Shown one piece after another: positions 6,730-15,212 of a DNA stretch of 18,487 nucleotides; positions within the stretch are counted from its first letter, which is position 1, and each line of letters opens with the position of its first letter. Under the pieces are notes generated by a model. That model had not been told where the DNA came from and ran no database searches. It worked only from the letters and a program-made list of their open reading frames with translations. Both the position numbers and the translations under genes were made by a program. Origin of the DNA: SM23-62 sp964575235 (GTDB taxonomy: Bacteria > Bacteroidota > Bacteroidia > Bacteroidales > SM23-62); the NCBI GenBank assembly GCA_964575235.1, contig CAZNQG010000069.1, positions 1 to 18,487 of the forward strand, given 5' to 3'.

Positions 6730-7980
6730 ATGCTGATCTACCTGTTTGAATATTTGGATCGTATCGGGTTTCCCGGGGCCGGTGTCTTTCAGTACATCTC
6801 GTTCCGGTCGGCTTCGGCGGTCATCACCTCACTGATCATATCCATGCTGTTCGGGAAAAGCATCATCAACGTGCTCCGGGAAAAACAGATCGGGGAATCC
6901 ATTCGTGACCTGGGACTCGAAGGGCAGATGAATAAGCAGGGTACGCCCACCATGGGAGGGATCATCATACTGGCATCCATTCTTGTACCCGTGCTGCTTT
7001 TCGGGGATCTCGAGAATACATACGTGCAGTTGATGCTCGTGACCACCGTCTGGCTGGGCCTGGTCGGTTTCACGGATGATTACATCAAGGTTTTCAGAAA
7101 GAACAAAAAAGGGCTGACCGGGAAGTTCAAGATCCTGGGACAGGTGGTGCTGGGGATTTATGTGGGACTGACCCTCTTCCTCGATCCGGATGTAATCGTG
7201 CGTGAAAAGGTACTGCTCGAAAGCGGGGAGCCCAGGATGGAGATCATACAGGAAGACGGGGGGGATGGAACGGGCAGCAGCTTTGTCACCCGGGATGTGA
7301 AATCCACCAAGACCACCATCCCCTTCGTCAAGAACAATGAATTCGATTACGCCTACCTGATCTGGTTCCTGGGCGACGGGGCGCAGCAATGGGCCTGGGT
7401 GGTCCTGATCCTTGCCGTCATCGTCATCATCACCGCGGTTTCAAACGGGGCGAACATGACCGACGGCCTGGACGGGCTTGCCACGGGGACATCGGCCATC
7501 ATGGGCGTGACCCTGGGTATCCTGGCCTACCTGTCGGGTAACATCCTGTATGCCGACTACCTGAACATTATGTACATCCCCTATACCGGTGAACTGGTAA
7601 TATACATGAGCGCATTCATCGGGGCCATGATCGGCTTTCTCTGGTATAATTCATACCCGGCCCAGGTTTTCATGGGCGACACGGGCAGCCTGTCCATTGG
7701 GGGAATCATCGCGGTCTTTGCCATCGTGATCCGGAAGGAACTGCTCATCCCCATCCTGTGCGGGATCTTCCTGATGGAAAGCCTGTCCGTTCTGATGCAG
7801 GTAAGCTGGTTTAAATATACCCGGAAGCGGTTCGGGGAGGGCAGGAGGATCTTCCTGATGGCACCGTTGCATCATCATTACCAGATCAAGGGATACCCGG
7901 AATCCAAAATCGTAATACGGTTCTGGATTGTGGGCATCCTGCTGGCAGTAATAACCATAGTAACGCTGAAGATCAGATAA
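6730..7980 (+). CDS. mraY: Phospho-MurNAc-pentapeptide transferase MraY
   Basis: MraY transfers phospho-MurNAc-pentapeptide from UDP to undecaprenyl phosphate, forming lipid I at the inner membrane. The 416-residue polytopic protein has GTPTMGG at 71-77, the catalytic aspartates in FTDDYIK (D116, D117), NMTDGLDGL at 242-250, MGDTGSL at 315-321 and the HHH motif at 381-383 in PLHHHYQIKG. It is longer than the roughly 360 residues of E. coli because of a polar segment at about 153-208, between transmembrane segments, that contains an acidic, glycine-rich patch (QEDGGDGTG). I associate such an insertion with Bacteroidota MraY. It begins 3 bp after murE. Confidence 0.97.
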   Translation: MLIYLFEYLDRIGFPGAGVFQYISFRSASAVITSLIISMLFGKSIINVLREKQIGESIRDLGLEGQMNKQGTPTMGGIIILASILVPVLLFGDLENTYVQLMLVTTVWLGLVGFTDDYIKVFRKNKKGLTGKFKILGQVVLGIYVGLTLFLDPDVIVREKVLLESGEPRMEIIQEDGGDGTGSSFVTRDVKSTKTTIPFVKNNEFDYAYLIWFLGDGAQQWAWVVLILAVIVIITAVSNGANMTDGLDGLATGTSAIMGVTLGILAYLSGNILYADYLNIMYIPYTGELVIYMSAFIGAMIGFLWYNSYPAQVFMGDTGSLSIGGIIAVFAIVIRKELLIPILCGIFLMESLSVLMQVSWFKYTRKRFGEGRRIFLMAPLHHHYQIKGYPESKIVIRFWIVGILLAVITIVTLKIR

Positions 7981-8010
7981 TAGATATAAACCCTAATTCT
8001 CAAAAGGCTT

Positions 8011-9351
8011 ATGACAAACAGAATCGTAATACTGGGCGGGGGCGAAAGCGGCAGCGGTTCGGCCATTCTCGCGAAAAAGCAGGGCTATGAAGTGTTCCTT
8101 TCGGATAACGGTACGATTAAGGACAAATACAAGGAGATGCTTTACAACTATGATATCCACTGGGAAGAGAAGAAGCACACAGAGCGCCTGATCCTGGATG
8201 CGGAGGAAATCATCAAGAGTCCCGGGATACCGGAACGTGCCCCCATCGTACAGGCCATACGCAAACAGGACATCCGTATCATTTCGGAGATCGAGTTTGC
8301 AGGACGGCATACGCGGGCCAAGAAGATCTGCATCACGGGCAGCAACGGCAAAACCACAACCACTTCACTGATCCACCACATGCTTAAAAAGGCGGGATTG
8401 AATGCCGGCATTGCGGGTAATGTGGGAAAAAGTTTTGCACTTCAGGTGGCCGAAGAGAATTATGATTATTATGTCCTGGAATTGAGCAGCTTCCAGCTTG
8501 ACGGGATGTACGAGTTCAAAGCGGACATTGCGATCCTGCTGAACATCACCCCGGATCATCTCGACTGGTACGACGGTAACATGCAGGATTATGTGGAGAG
8601 CAAATTCCGGATCACGCAAAACCTTTCCGAGGACGAATTCTTCGTCTTCTGCTCGGACGATGAGATCACGGTGAAGGAACTGGAAAAGATCGTGCTCAAG
8701 GCAAAGGAACTTCCCTTTGCCATGAAAAAGAAAACCAAGGAGGTGGCATACATCGATGAAGAAGATAACCTGAGGGTGGACTACGGAGACGAACCCTTCA
8801 GCATGCCCGTTACGGACCTCGCCCTGCCGGGCAGGCATAACCGCTACAACAGCATGGCAGCCGGCATTACCGGGAATGTGCTGAGGATCAGGAAGGACCT
8901 GATCCGGGAAAGCCTGATGGACTTCCAGGGGGTTGAACACCGCCTGGAGAAAGTACTGAAAGTGCACGGCATACAGTTCGTCAACGACAGCAAGGCAACC
9001 AATGTCAATTCCACATGGTATGCCCTGGAGAGTATGACCACACCGGTGGTCTGGATTGCCGGCGGGATCGACAAGGGAAACGATTACAGCGAGCTCAAGG
9101 ACCTGGTCGAGGATAAGGTAACCGGCCTGGTATGCCTCGGAAAGGATAATTCCAAGCTCCATAAGGCCTTTGGAAAGCGCGTAAAGACCATCGTTGATGC
9201 ACAGAGCATGGAAGAGGCCGTTAACAAGGCCTATTACCTGGCCGGCAACGGGGATACGGTCCTGCTCTCGCCCGCCTGCGCGAGCTTTGATTTGTTCGAA
9301 AATTACGAGGACCGCGGCTGGCAGTTCAAGGAAGCCGTGCGGAAGCTTTAG
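8011..9351 (+). CDS. murD: UDP-MurNAc-L-alanine:D-glutamate ligase MurD
   Basis: MurD is the cytoplasmic ligase for the second residue of the stem peptide. The 446-residue protein starts with a Rossmann-type loop (IVILGGGESGSGSA, 5-18) for the UDP moiety. It then has the ATP loop ITGSNGKTTT at 108-117, LELSSFQL at 156-163, NITPDHLDWY at 178-187 and a probable carbamylated lysine K198 (VESKFRI). Further on come GVEHRLEKV and FVNDSKATN, both typical of MurD in the C-terminal half. Length is normal. A gap of 30 bp separates it from mraY, one of the two largest within the operon; I see no promoter or terminator there. Confidence 0.97.
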   Translation: MTNRIVILGGGESGSGSAILAKKQGYEVFLSDNGTIKDKYKEMLYNYDIHWEEKKHTERLILDAEEIIKSPGIPERAPIVQAIRKQDIRIISEIEFAGRHTRAKKICITGSNGKTTTTSLIHHMLKKAGLNAGIAGNVGKSFALQVAEENYDYYVLELSSFQLDGMYEFKADIAILLNITPDHLDWYDGNMQDYVESKFRITQNLSEDEFFVFCSDDEITVKELEKIVLKAKELPFAMKKKTKEVAYIDEEDNLRVDYGDEPFSMPVTDLALPGRHNRYNSMAAGITGNVLRIRKDLIRESLMDFQGVEHRLEKVLKVHGIQFVNDSKATNVNSTWYALESMTTPVVWIAGGIDKGNDYSELKDLVEDKVTGLVCLGKDNSKLHKAFGKRVKTIVDAQSMEEAVNKAYYLAGNGDTVLLSPACASFDLFENYEDRGWQFKEAVRKL

Positions 9352-9390
9352 GAGAAACCAGGTAAAAAGCCTCAAAAAAGCGATACGACG

Positions 9391-10578
9391 ATGTTGAAGA
9401 TCGGAAAATATTTTGGGGGTGACCGGATCATCTGGGCGGTTATCATCGTCCTGTCGCTGTATTCGCTGCTATCGGTCTACAGCACATCCGGAGTCCTGGT
9501 CTACAGGCACCCGGGCAGCAGTCCCGCGTATTTTGTCATACGCCACACCATGTTCCTCCTGGCGGGTTTCCTGCTGGTATACCTGACCCACCTCATCCCG
9601 TACCGGTATTTTTCACGCCTGTCCCAGCTGATGGTGGTCATCGCCATCCCGCTGCTGGTCCTTACCCTTTTCTTCGGAAAGAACATAAACGAAGCGAACC
9701 GCTGGCTGGAACTTCCCATCATCGGCCTAACATTCCAGACTTCCGATTTCGCCAAGCTCGCCCTGATCATGTACCTGGCCAGGTTACTGTCCCAGCGGCA
9801 GGAGGAAATCGGTGATTTTTACAGGTCCTTCCTTCCCATGATCATCCCGGTGGGCATCATTTGTCTGCTGATCATGCCGGAGGACCTTTCCACGGCCATG
9901 ATCCTGCTGGCCACCTGCATCATTCTTATGTATATCGGACGCATCCGTACACGGCACCTTCTTTTGATCGTCGCGGGCGGCATGATCGTGGTGGGCTCCT
10001 ATGTCGGCATGACCATGCTGCTGGAAAAGGAGGGAAGGGTTGACACCTGGAAAAACCGGATCGAATCCTACCTGGACAAGGATACGGAAAATTACCAGGT
10101 GGAACAGGCCAAGATCGCCATCGCCAGGGGAGGTCTGCTCGGGAAATTTCCCGGGAACAGCACCCAGCGGAATTTCCTTCCCCATTCCTACTCGGATTTC
10201 ATCTACGCCGTCATCATTGAGGAGTACGGCCTGCTGCTGGGCGCGATCCCCATACTGCTGATGTACCTTATATTACTATACCGGGCCGGGGTGCTGGTCC
10301 GCAAAAGCACACGGACCTTTCCTGCATTCCTTGCCATCGGGCTTACCATGGGGCTTGTATTGCAGGCGATGGTGCACATGGCCGTGTCGGTTAACCTGAT
10401 ACCCGTCACCGGACAGCCTTTGCCCCTGGTGAGTATGGGGGGGACCTCCCTCATCCTGACCAGCCTGTCCCTCGGAATGATCCTGAGCGTGAGCAAAGGC
10501 ATACAGGAACAACGGAGGCAAATGGAGGCGGAAGAGGCGATGGAAAACAAACCAACCCAAACAAGACAGGCATCGTGA
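9391..10578 (+). CDS. ftsW: Septal peptidoglycan glycosyltransferase FtsW (SEDS family)
   Basis: FtsW polymerises lipid II into glycan strands at the septum, in complex with FtsI. The 395-residue protein has about nine or ten hydrophobic segments. SEDS landmarks are visible: ANRWLELP at 102-109, FQTSDFAKLAL at 115-125 (usually FQPSEFAKL), MPEDLSTAMIL at 162-172, and the large extracytoplasmic loop. That loop holds GLLGKFPGNSTQ and HSYSDFIYAVIIEEYG, in which D269 corresponds to the catalytic aspartate. PVTGQPLPLVSMGGTS at 338-353 is also present. The C-terminal 25 residues are charged and cytoplasmic. Its place between murD and murG, near ftsI, argues for FtsW over RodA. It lies 39 bp after murD; its TGA overlaps the murG GTG. 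Confidence 0.95.
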   Translation: MLKIGKYFGGDRIIWAVIIVLSLYSLLSVYSTSGVLVYRHPGSSPAYFVIRHTMFLLAGFLLVYLTHLIPYRYFSRLSQLMVVIAIPLLVLTLFFGKNINEANRWLELPIIGLTFQTSDFAKLALIMYLARLLSQRQEEIGDFYRSFLPMIIPVGIICLLIMPEDLSTAMILLATCIILMYIGRIRTRHLLLIVAGGMIVVGSYVGMTMLLEKEGRVDTWKNRIESYLDKDTENYQVEQAKIAIARGGLLGKFPGNSTQRNFLPHSYSDFIYAVIIEEYGLLLGAIPILLMYLILLYRAGVLVRKSTRTFPAFLAIGLTMGLVLQAMVHMAVSVNLIPVTGQPLPLVSMGGTSLILTSLSLGMILSVSKGIQEQRRQMEAEEAMENKPTQTRQAS

Positions 10579-11696
10579 ACCCGCGAAATGAACATAAAAA
10601 GATCATCATAAGCGGAGGGGGAACCGGGGGCCATGTCTTTCCGGCCATCGCCATCGCCGATGCGCTCTGCCAGCATCTCAGCGAGCCCGAGATCCTCTTT
10701 GTAGGCGCCAGGGGAAGGATGGAAATGGAGAAGGTCCCCGAAGCGGGTTATTCCATCGTTGGACTGCCTGTGGAAGGATTCCGGCGCAAATTATCGCCGG
10801 CAAACCTGAAGGTGGTCTTCAAGCTGATGGCCAGCCTGAAGATGGCCGGGAAGATCCTTCGGGAATTTTCCCCGGACGCGGTAGTCGGTGTTGGGGGCTA
10901 TGCCAGCGGACCGGTACTGCGCAGGGCTGCTGCAATGGGCATACCCACCCTGATCCAGGAGCAGAATTCTTACGCGGGACTTACCAACCGGCTGCTGGCG
11001 AAAAAGGCCGGGAAGATATGCGTAGCTTATGAAGGTATGGAAAAATATTTTCCCGCCGAAAAGCTGGTCGTTGCAGGAAACCCGGTCCGGGCCGAGATCC
11101 GTGAACTTAAGGCGCAGGGAGATTACGGTTTGGCCCGATCGAGCTTCGGTTTGGATAAGGACGCAAAGGTCCTGCTTGTGCTCGGGGGAAGCCTGGGAGC
11201 CCGCACCATAAACCGCGCGGTGCAGGGGGGACTGAACCTCGTCCTGGAATCCGGCCTGAAGCTCATCTGGCAGTGCGGGAGGTATTATTACAGCGAAGCG
11301 GAGGATTCGCTGCGGAACATACCGGCCGGAAACGTTGTACTGAAGGATTTCATCCGGCGCATGGACCTGGCCTACCTGGCCTCCGACGCCATCGTTGCAA
11401 GGGCAGGTGCCCTGACCATCTCAGAGCTAAGCCATGTCGGCAAACCGGCCATCCTGGTCCCATCCCCCAACGTGGCGGAGGACCACCAGACCCGGAATGC
11501 CGAGTCCCTTGCCAGCAGGTCCGCAGCCATCTGCATCCCGGACTGTGAAGCAACCCGGCGGATGATCCCGGAAGCCATCGGACTGCTCGGGGATAAAGAC
11601 CGGATGGATGTACTGTCTGAAAACATATCGAAACTTGCCATCCCGGATTCGGCCGGCCGGATCGCCAGGGAAGTTATTGAAATTATGAACGGATGA
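10575..11696 (+). CDS. murG: UDP-GlcNAc:lipid I N-acetylglucosaminyltransferase MurG
   Basis: MurG is a peripheral inner-membrane GT-B enzyme that adds GlcNAc to lipid I, giving lipid II. In 373 residues the family motifs are ISGGGTGGHVFPA at 12-24 (first glycine loop), GVGGYASGP at 105-113, LIQEQNSYAG at 126-135, VLGGSLGARTIN at 202-213 (second loop), and ARAGALTISEL at 275-285 with DHQTRNAES at 303-311, which form the UDP-GlcNAc site. The start is GTG at 10575, embedded in the ftsW stop (GTGA), a usual sign of translational coupling. The end overlaps murC in the same way (ATGA). Confidence 0.96.
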   Translation: MNPRNEHKKIIISGGGTGGHVFPAIAIADALCQHLSEPEILFVGARGRMEMEKVPEAGYSIVGLPVEGFRRKLSPANLKVVFKLMASLKMAGKILREFSPDAVVGVGGYASGPVLRRAAAMGIPTLIQEQNSYAGLTNRLLAKKAGKICVAYEGMEKYFPAEKLVVAGNPVRAEIRELKAQGDYGLARSSFGLDKDAKVLLVLGGSLGARTINRAVQGGLNLVLESGLKLIWQCGRYYYSEAEDSLRNIPAGNVVLKDFIRRMDLAYLASDAIVARAGALTISELSHVGKPAILVPSPNVAEDHQTRNAESLASRSAAICIPDCEATRRMIPEAIGLLGDKDRMDVLSENISKLAIPDSAGRIAREVIEIMNG

Positions 11697-13087
11697 CCAT
11701 CGGGGACGTACATAAGATCAAACAGGTCTATATGATAGGGATCGGGGGCATTGGCATGAGTGCCCTGGCCAGGTATTTCCTTATGAAGGGGAAGAGGGTG
11801 GCCGGTTATGACCGGGTTTCCACCCGGTTGACGGACGACCTGATCAGGGAAGGTTCGGACATCCATTTCACCCCTGACCTGTCCTACATCAAGAACCATT
11901 ACCCGGACCCGGGAAAGATCCTGGTCATCTATACCCCGGCCATACCGGAAAACCACCTGGAACTGGAGTTCTTCCGCAAGGGCGGATACACCGTTCTGAA
12001 AAGAGCCGAAATACTCGGTATCCTGAGCATCAACGAACGGTGTATTGCCGTGGCCGGCTCCCACGGGAAAACCACAATCTCCACCATGCTTACCCATGTT
12101 ATGAGAACGGCCGGAATCCCCTGCATTGCATTTCTCGGGGGTATTTCCAAGAATTACCGGACGAACGCGGTGCTTTCGGACAGTGCTGAATGGATGGTGC
12201 TTGAAGCCGATGAATACGACCGTTCATTCCTGCATCTATTCCCCCGCATGGCCGTGGTTTCATCCTGTGACCCGGATCACCTGGACGTCTACGGCACCTA
12301 TGAACGGCTAAAGGAGGCGTTCTGCGGGTTTATCGGGCAGGTCCACCCGGAAGGGCAACTGGTCCATCGCCGGGGGATTGATTTGGACTGCCTGCGGGAA
12401 AAGGGCCCTGAAAGGCATACATACCATCTGGAAGGAGATGCGGACTGCTATGCACGGAACATCGAAAAACAGGGTGCAGGCTGTTGCTTCGATGCTGTGC
12501 ATCCCCGGGGAGGGATCCGGGATATCCGGCTCGGCATACCCGGAGCGATCAACATTGAGAATGCACTGGCGGTCATATGCCTGGCCAGGATCCTGGACAT
12601 AGACGATGATCGTATCCGGAAGGCCATGGCATCTTTCCAGGGGGTCAGAAGACGCTTTGACATGCAGATCAACCGGCCGGATATGGTTTATATTGACGAT
12701 TATGCACATCATCCAAGGGAACTGGATGCCTGCATCCGGTCCGTCCGGGAAAATTTCCCCGGGAAAAAGATCACCGGCATCTTCCAGCCCCACCTGTACA
12801 GCCGGACGAGGGACTTCGCCGATGGTTTTGCGGAAAGCCTGGGCGCGCTGGATGAATTGATCCTGATGGACATTTACCCTGCCAGGGAGGAACCCCTGGA
12901 AGGGGTCAGCTCAAGGCTGATATTCGACCGGGTAAGCCTGGAGGACAAAATCCTGGTCGGCCGGGAACAGCTTCTGCCCCTTCTTTCGGAAAAGGATCCG
13001 GAGATTCTTCTGACCCTCGGGGCAGGCGATATAGACCAGCTCGTGGATCCCATTGTCCAACTTTACGCAAGGAAGGGAAAAGAGTGA
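11693..13087 (+). CDS. murC: UDP-N-acetylmuramate:L-alanine ligase MurC
   Basis: MurC adds L-alanine to UDP-MurNAc, the first amino acid step. The 464-residue protein has MIGIGGIGMSALARYF at 14-29 (UDP-binding loop), the ATP loop AGSHGKTT at 121-128, VLEADEYDRSFL at 169-180, SCDPDHLDVYG at 191-201, and IDDYAHHP, which is characteristic of MurC, in the C-terminal half. LYSRTRDF follows. Length is as expected. The ATG at 11693 overlaps the murG stop by four bases, and the TGA overlaps the ftsQ GTG by four, so murG, murC and ftsQ are chained. The closely related Mpl ligase is excluded by the gene context and length. Confidence 0.96.
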   Translation: MTIGDVHKIKQVYMIGIGGIGMSALARYFLMKGKRVAGYDRVSTRLTDDLIREGSDIHFTPDLSYIKNHYPDPGKILVIYTPAIPENHLELEFFRKGGYTVLKRAEILGILSINERCIAVAGSHGKTTISTMLTHVMRTAGIPCIAFLGGISKNYRTNAVLSDSAEWMVLEADEYDRSFLHLFPRMAVVSSCDPDHLDVYGTYERLKEAFCGFIGQVHPEGQLVHRRGIDLDCLREKGPERHTYHLEGDADCYARNIEKQGAGCCFDAVHPRGGIRDIRLGIPGAINIENALAVICLARILDIDDDRIRKAMASFQGVRRRFDMQINRPDMVYIDDYAHHPRELDACIRSVRENFPGKKITGIFQPHLYSRTRDFADGFAESLGALDELILMDIYPAREEPLEGVSSRLIFDRVSLEDKILVGREQLLPLLSEKDPEILLTLGAGDIDQLVDPIVQLYARKGKE

Positions 13088-13866
13088 AAGGCGTTGTGAA
13101 AATAGGACTGGCCCTGCTCACAGCCGCATACCTGGTGGTGGTGCTCGGTTTTGTCGACCGCCGGTACGAGGGGGTGCTTTGCAGGGGACTGGATGTCTTG
13201 GTCAGGGACAGCCTTGAACGGGGACTGGTAACCGCCCTGGATGTGCGGAACATGGTCACCCTGGAGTATCCCGGGATCGCAGGAACCCCCATCACCGAAT
13301 TGGATGTGGCAGGCATCGAGGAGAACCTGGCCGACATTCCGGCCATTGCGGATGTACAGGTCTACACCGATGTGCAGGGGCATCTGAGGGTCGAGGTAAC
13401 ACAGAGGATACCGGTGGCCCGGATCGAAGACAGGGACCATCGCCATTACTACCTTGATGCACAGGGTTATGTCATCCCGGCAACCATGGAATATACGCCG
13501 CATATTCTGCACATAAACGGCGAGATCCCGGGGCATTTCAGAAAGGCAAGGGATATACATACGGCCGATGCACCCGAAAGGGAACGCCAGTTGATGGAGG
13601 ATATCCTGAACATGGCCTCTTACATCCAGGCTGATCCATTCTGGAAATCCCAGATTGTACAGGTATACGTTAACGGGCAGCGGGAATTTGAACTGGTGCC
13701 GCGTGTGGGTGCCCAGATCATCCTCTTCGGAACTGCAGACCGGATGGGAACCAAATTCTTCAAGATGAAAACCCTGTACACGGAAGGATTCAACCGTACC
13801 GGATGGAACCAGTACGAAATCATCAATTTGAAATACAGGAACCAGGTAATATGTACTAAACGATAA
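13084..13866 (+). CDS. ftsQ: Cell division protein FtsQ
   Basis: The 260-residue product is a bitopic protein with one N-terminal membrane segment (about 5-24, VVKIGLALLTAAYLVVVLGF) and a large extracytoplasmic part. The portion LADIPAIADVQVYTDVQGHL followed by VEVTQRIPVARIED resembles the end of the POTRA domain and the start of the beta domain of FtsQ/DivIB. The family is weakly conserved, and the N-terminal POTRA region here is not clear by eye. Position between murC and ftsA is the standard FtsQ slot. FtsQ recruits FtsL and its partners to the septum. The start is GTG, inside the murC stop (GTGA). Four bases separate its stop from ftsA. Confidence 0.9.
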   Translation: MKGVVKIGLALLTAAYLVVVLGFVDRRYEGVLCRGLDVLVRDSLERGLVTALDVRNMVTLEYPGIAGTPITELDVAGIEENLADIPAIADVQVYTDVQGHLRVEVTQRIPVARIEDRDHRHYYLDAQGYVIPATMEYTPHILHINGEIPGHFRKARDIHTADAPERERQLMEDILNMASYIQADPFWKSQIVQVYVNGQREFELVPRVGAQIILFGTADRMGTKFFKMKTLYTEGFNRTGWNQYEIINLKYRNQVICTKR

Positions 13867-13870
13867 TATC

Positions 13871-15187
13871 ATGGCAAAAAAGGAACATTTACTGGCAGCG
13901 GTCGACATCGGGACCACCAAGATCGTGGCCATCGTCGGCAAGCAGACGGAGAACCGGAAGCTCGAGATCCTCGGGATGAGCAAAACCCTGTCCAAGGGTG
14001 TGAAAAGGGGGGTCGTCCTGAACATCGAAGAAACCGTAAACGCGATCAATGCCACGGTCACGGAGGTCAAGAAACAGACCGGCATCAATTTCAGGGATGT
14101 ATTCGTGGGGATCGCCGGGCAGCACATCAAGAGCATACGGAACCGTGGATACTTCAACCGGGATTCCTACGACGATGAAATTACCGAACAGGACATACAA
14201 CGACTGATCGACGATATGTACAAAATCCCGATCGAGGCCGGGGAAGAGATCATCCACGTTCTCCCCCAGAATTTCATTGTAGACAGTGAGACCGGGGTTA
14301 AAAACCCGGTCGGCATGTCCGGCAAGAGACTGGAAGGCAATTTCCACATCGTAATCGGCCAGGTCGCCTCGGCAAAGAACATCTCGAAATGCATAAATCG
14401 TGTGGGACTCAACGTTGAGGAACTCATCCTCGAACCCCTTGCGTCTTCCGAGGCCGTGCTGACCGAGGATGAAAAGGAGGCCGGGGTTGCCCTGGTAGAC
14501 ATCGGGGGAGGGACCACGGACATCGCCGTGTTTTACGATGACATCATCCGGCATACTGCGGTCATACCCTTCGGAGGCAACGTCGTAACCAAGGACATCA
14601 AGGAGGGTTGTTCCATCCTGGGCCGGCAGGCAGAATCCCTGAAGATCACCTTCGGTTCGGCTCTGGGAGACCTTGCACAGGAGGATAAGATCGTGACCAT
14701 CCCCGGTATAAGCGGACGTGACCCGAAGGAAATATCCTTCAGGAGCCTGGCCTATATCATCCAGTCAAGAATGGAGGAGATCATCGACGCAGCCATGTTC
14801 GAGATCGAAAGCTCCGGTGTGCTGGATAAACTCAGTGCGGGGATCGTGTTCACCGGGGGCGGGGCCCTGCTCAGGCACCTGCCCCAGCTCGTTAAATTCC
14901 GGACGGGACTCGATGTGCGGATCGGCTACCCGGTCGAACAGCTTGCCGTCGAAAGCATCGAGGAAGAGGTCAACCAGCCCATGTATTCAACCAGCGTGGG
15001 CCTCCTGTTGAAGGGATATGAACAAAGGACAAAGGAATCCCGGGAGGAAGCGGAAGAAAACCAGGAGGAACACCAGGCGGAAGAGGCAGGCAATAAACAG
15101 CTTGCCGGCAAAGGCGGAATACGCCTGTTCAACAACATCAAGGACAGGCTCAATGATATTTTCGAGGAAAACGATACCAGGATGTAA
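13871..15187 (+). CDS. ftsA: Cell division protein FtsA
   Basis: FtsA is an actin-like ATPase that tethers FtsZ filaments to the inner membrane and signals to the FtsQ/L/W/I machinery. The 438-residue protein has the phosphate-1 loop VDIGTTK at 11-17, a 1C-type subdomain at about 85-165, phosphate-2 VDIGGGTTD at 209-217 and the adenosine motif FTGGGALL at 327-334. After the core (about residue 384) comes an acidic, glutamate-rich linker of about 30 residues. The end, IRLFNNIKDRLNDIFEEND (417-434), can form an amphipathic helix, the usual membrane-targeting element. The gap to the chosen ftsZ start is 25 bp. Confidence 0.97.
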   Translation: MAKKEHLLAAVDIGTTKIVAIVGKQTENRKLEILGMSKTLSKGVKRGVVLNIEETVNAINATVTEVKKQTGINFRDVFVGIAGQHIKSIRNRGYFNRDSYDDEITEQDIQRLIDDMYKIPIEAGEEIIHVLPQNFIVDSETGVKNPVGMSGKRLEGNFHIVIGQVASAKNISKCINRVGLNVEELILEPLASSEAVLTEDEKEAGVALVDIGGGTTDIAVFYDDIIRHTAVIPFGGNVVTKDIKEGCSILGRQAESLKITFGSALGDLAQEDKIVTIPGISGRDPKEISFRSLAYIIQSRMEEIIDAAMFEIESSGVLDKLSAGIVFTGGGALLRHLPQLVKFRTGLDVRIGYPVEQLAVESIEEEVNQPMYSTSVGLLLKGYEQRTKESREEAEENQEEHQAEEAGNKQLAGKGGIRLFNNIKDRLNDIFEENDTRM

Positions 15188-15212
15188 GGATCTGCACAAA
15201 AAACCAAAGACC

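Noticed and set aside
8365..9375. Minus-strand frame of 336 codons opposite murD
   Set aside because: Antisense to a gene with all MurD motifs; no start context or homology visible.
13063..14157. Minus-strand frame of 364 codons opposite ftsQ and the start of ftsA
   Set aside because: Shadow of two well-placed genes; composition not protein-like.
15018..15212. Upstream in-frame extension of ftsZ by 65 codons inside ftsA
   Set aside because: It is highly basic (KKTRRNTRRKRQ), lies entirely in or just after the ftsA coding sequence, and is unlike any FtsZ N-terminus; the ATG at 15213 gives the normal start.
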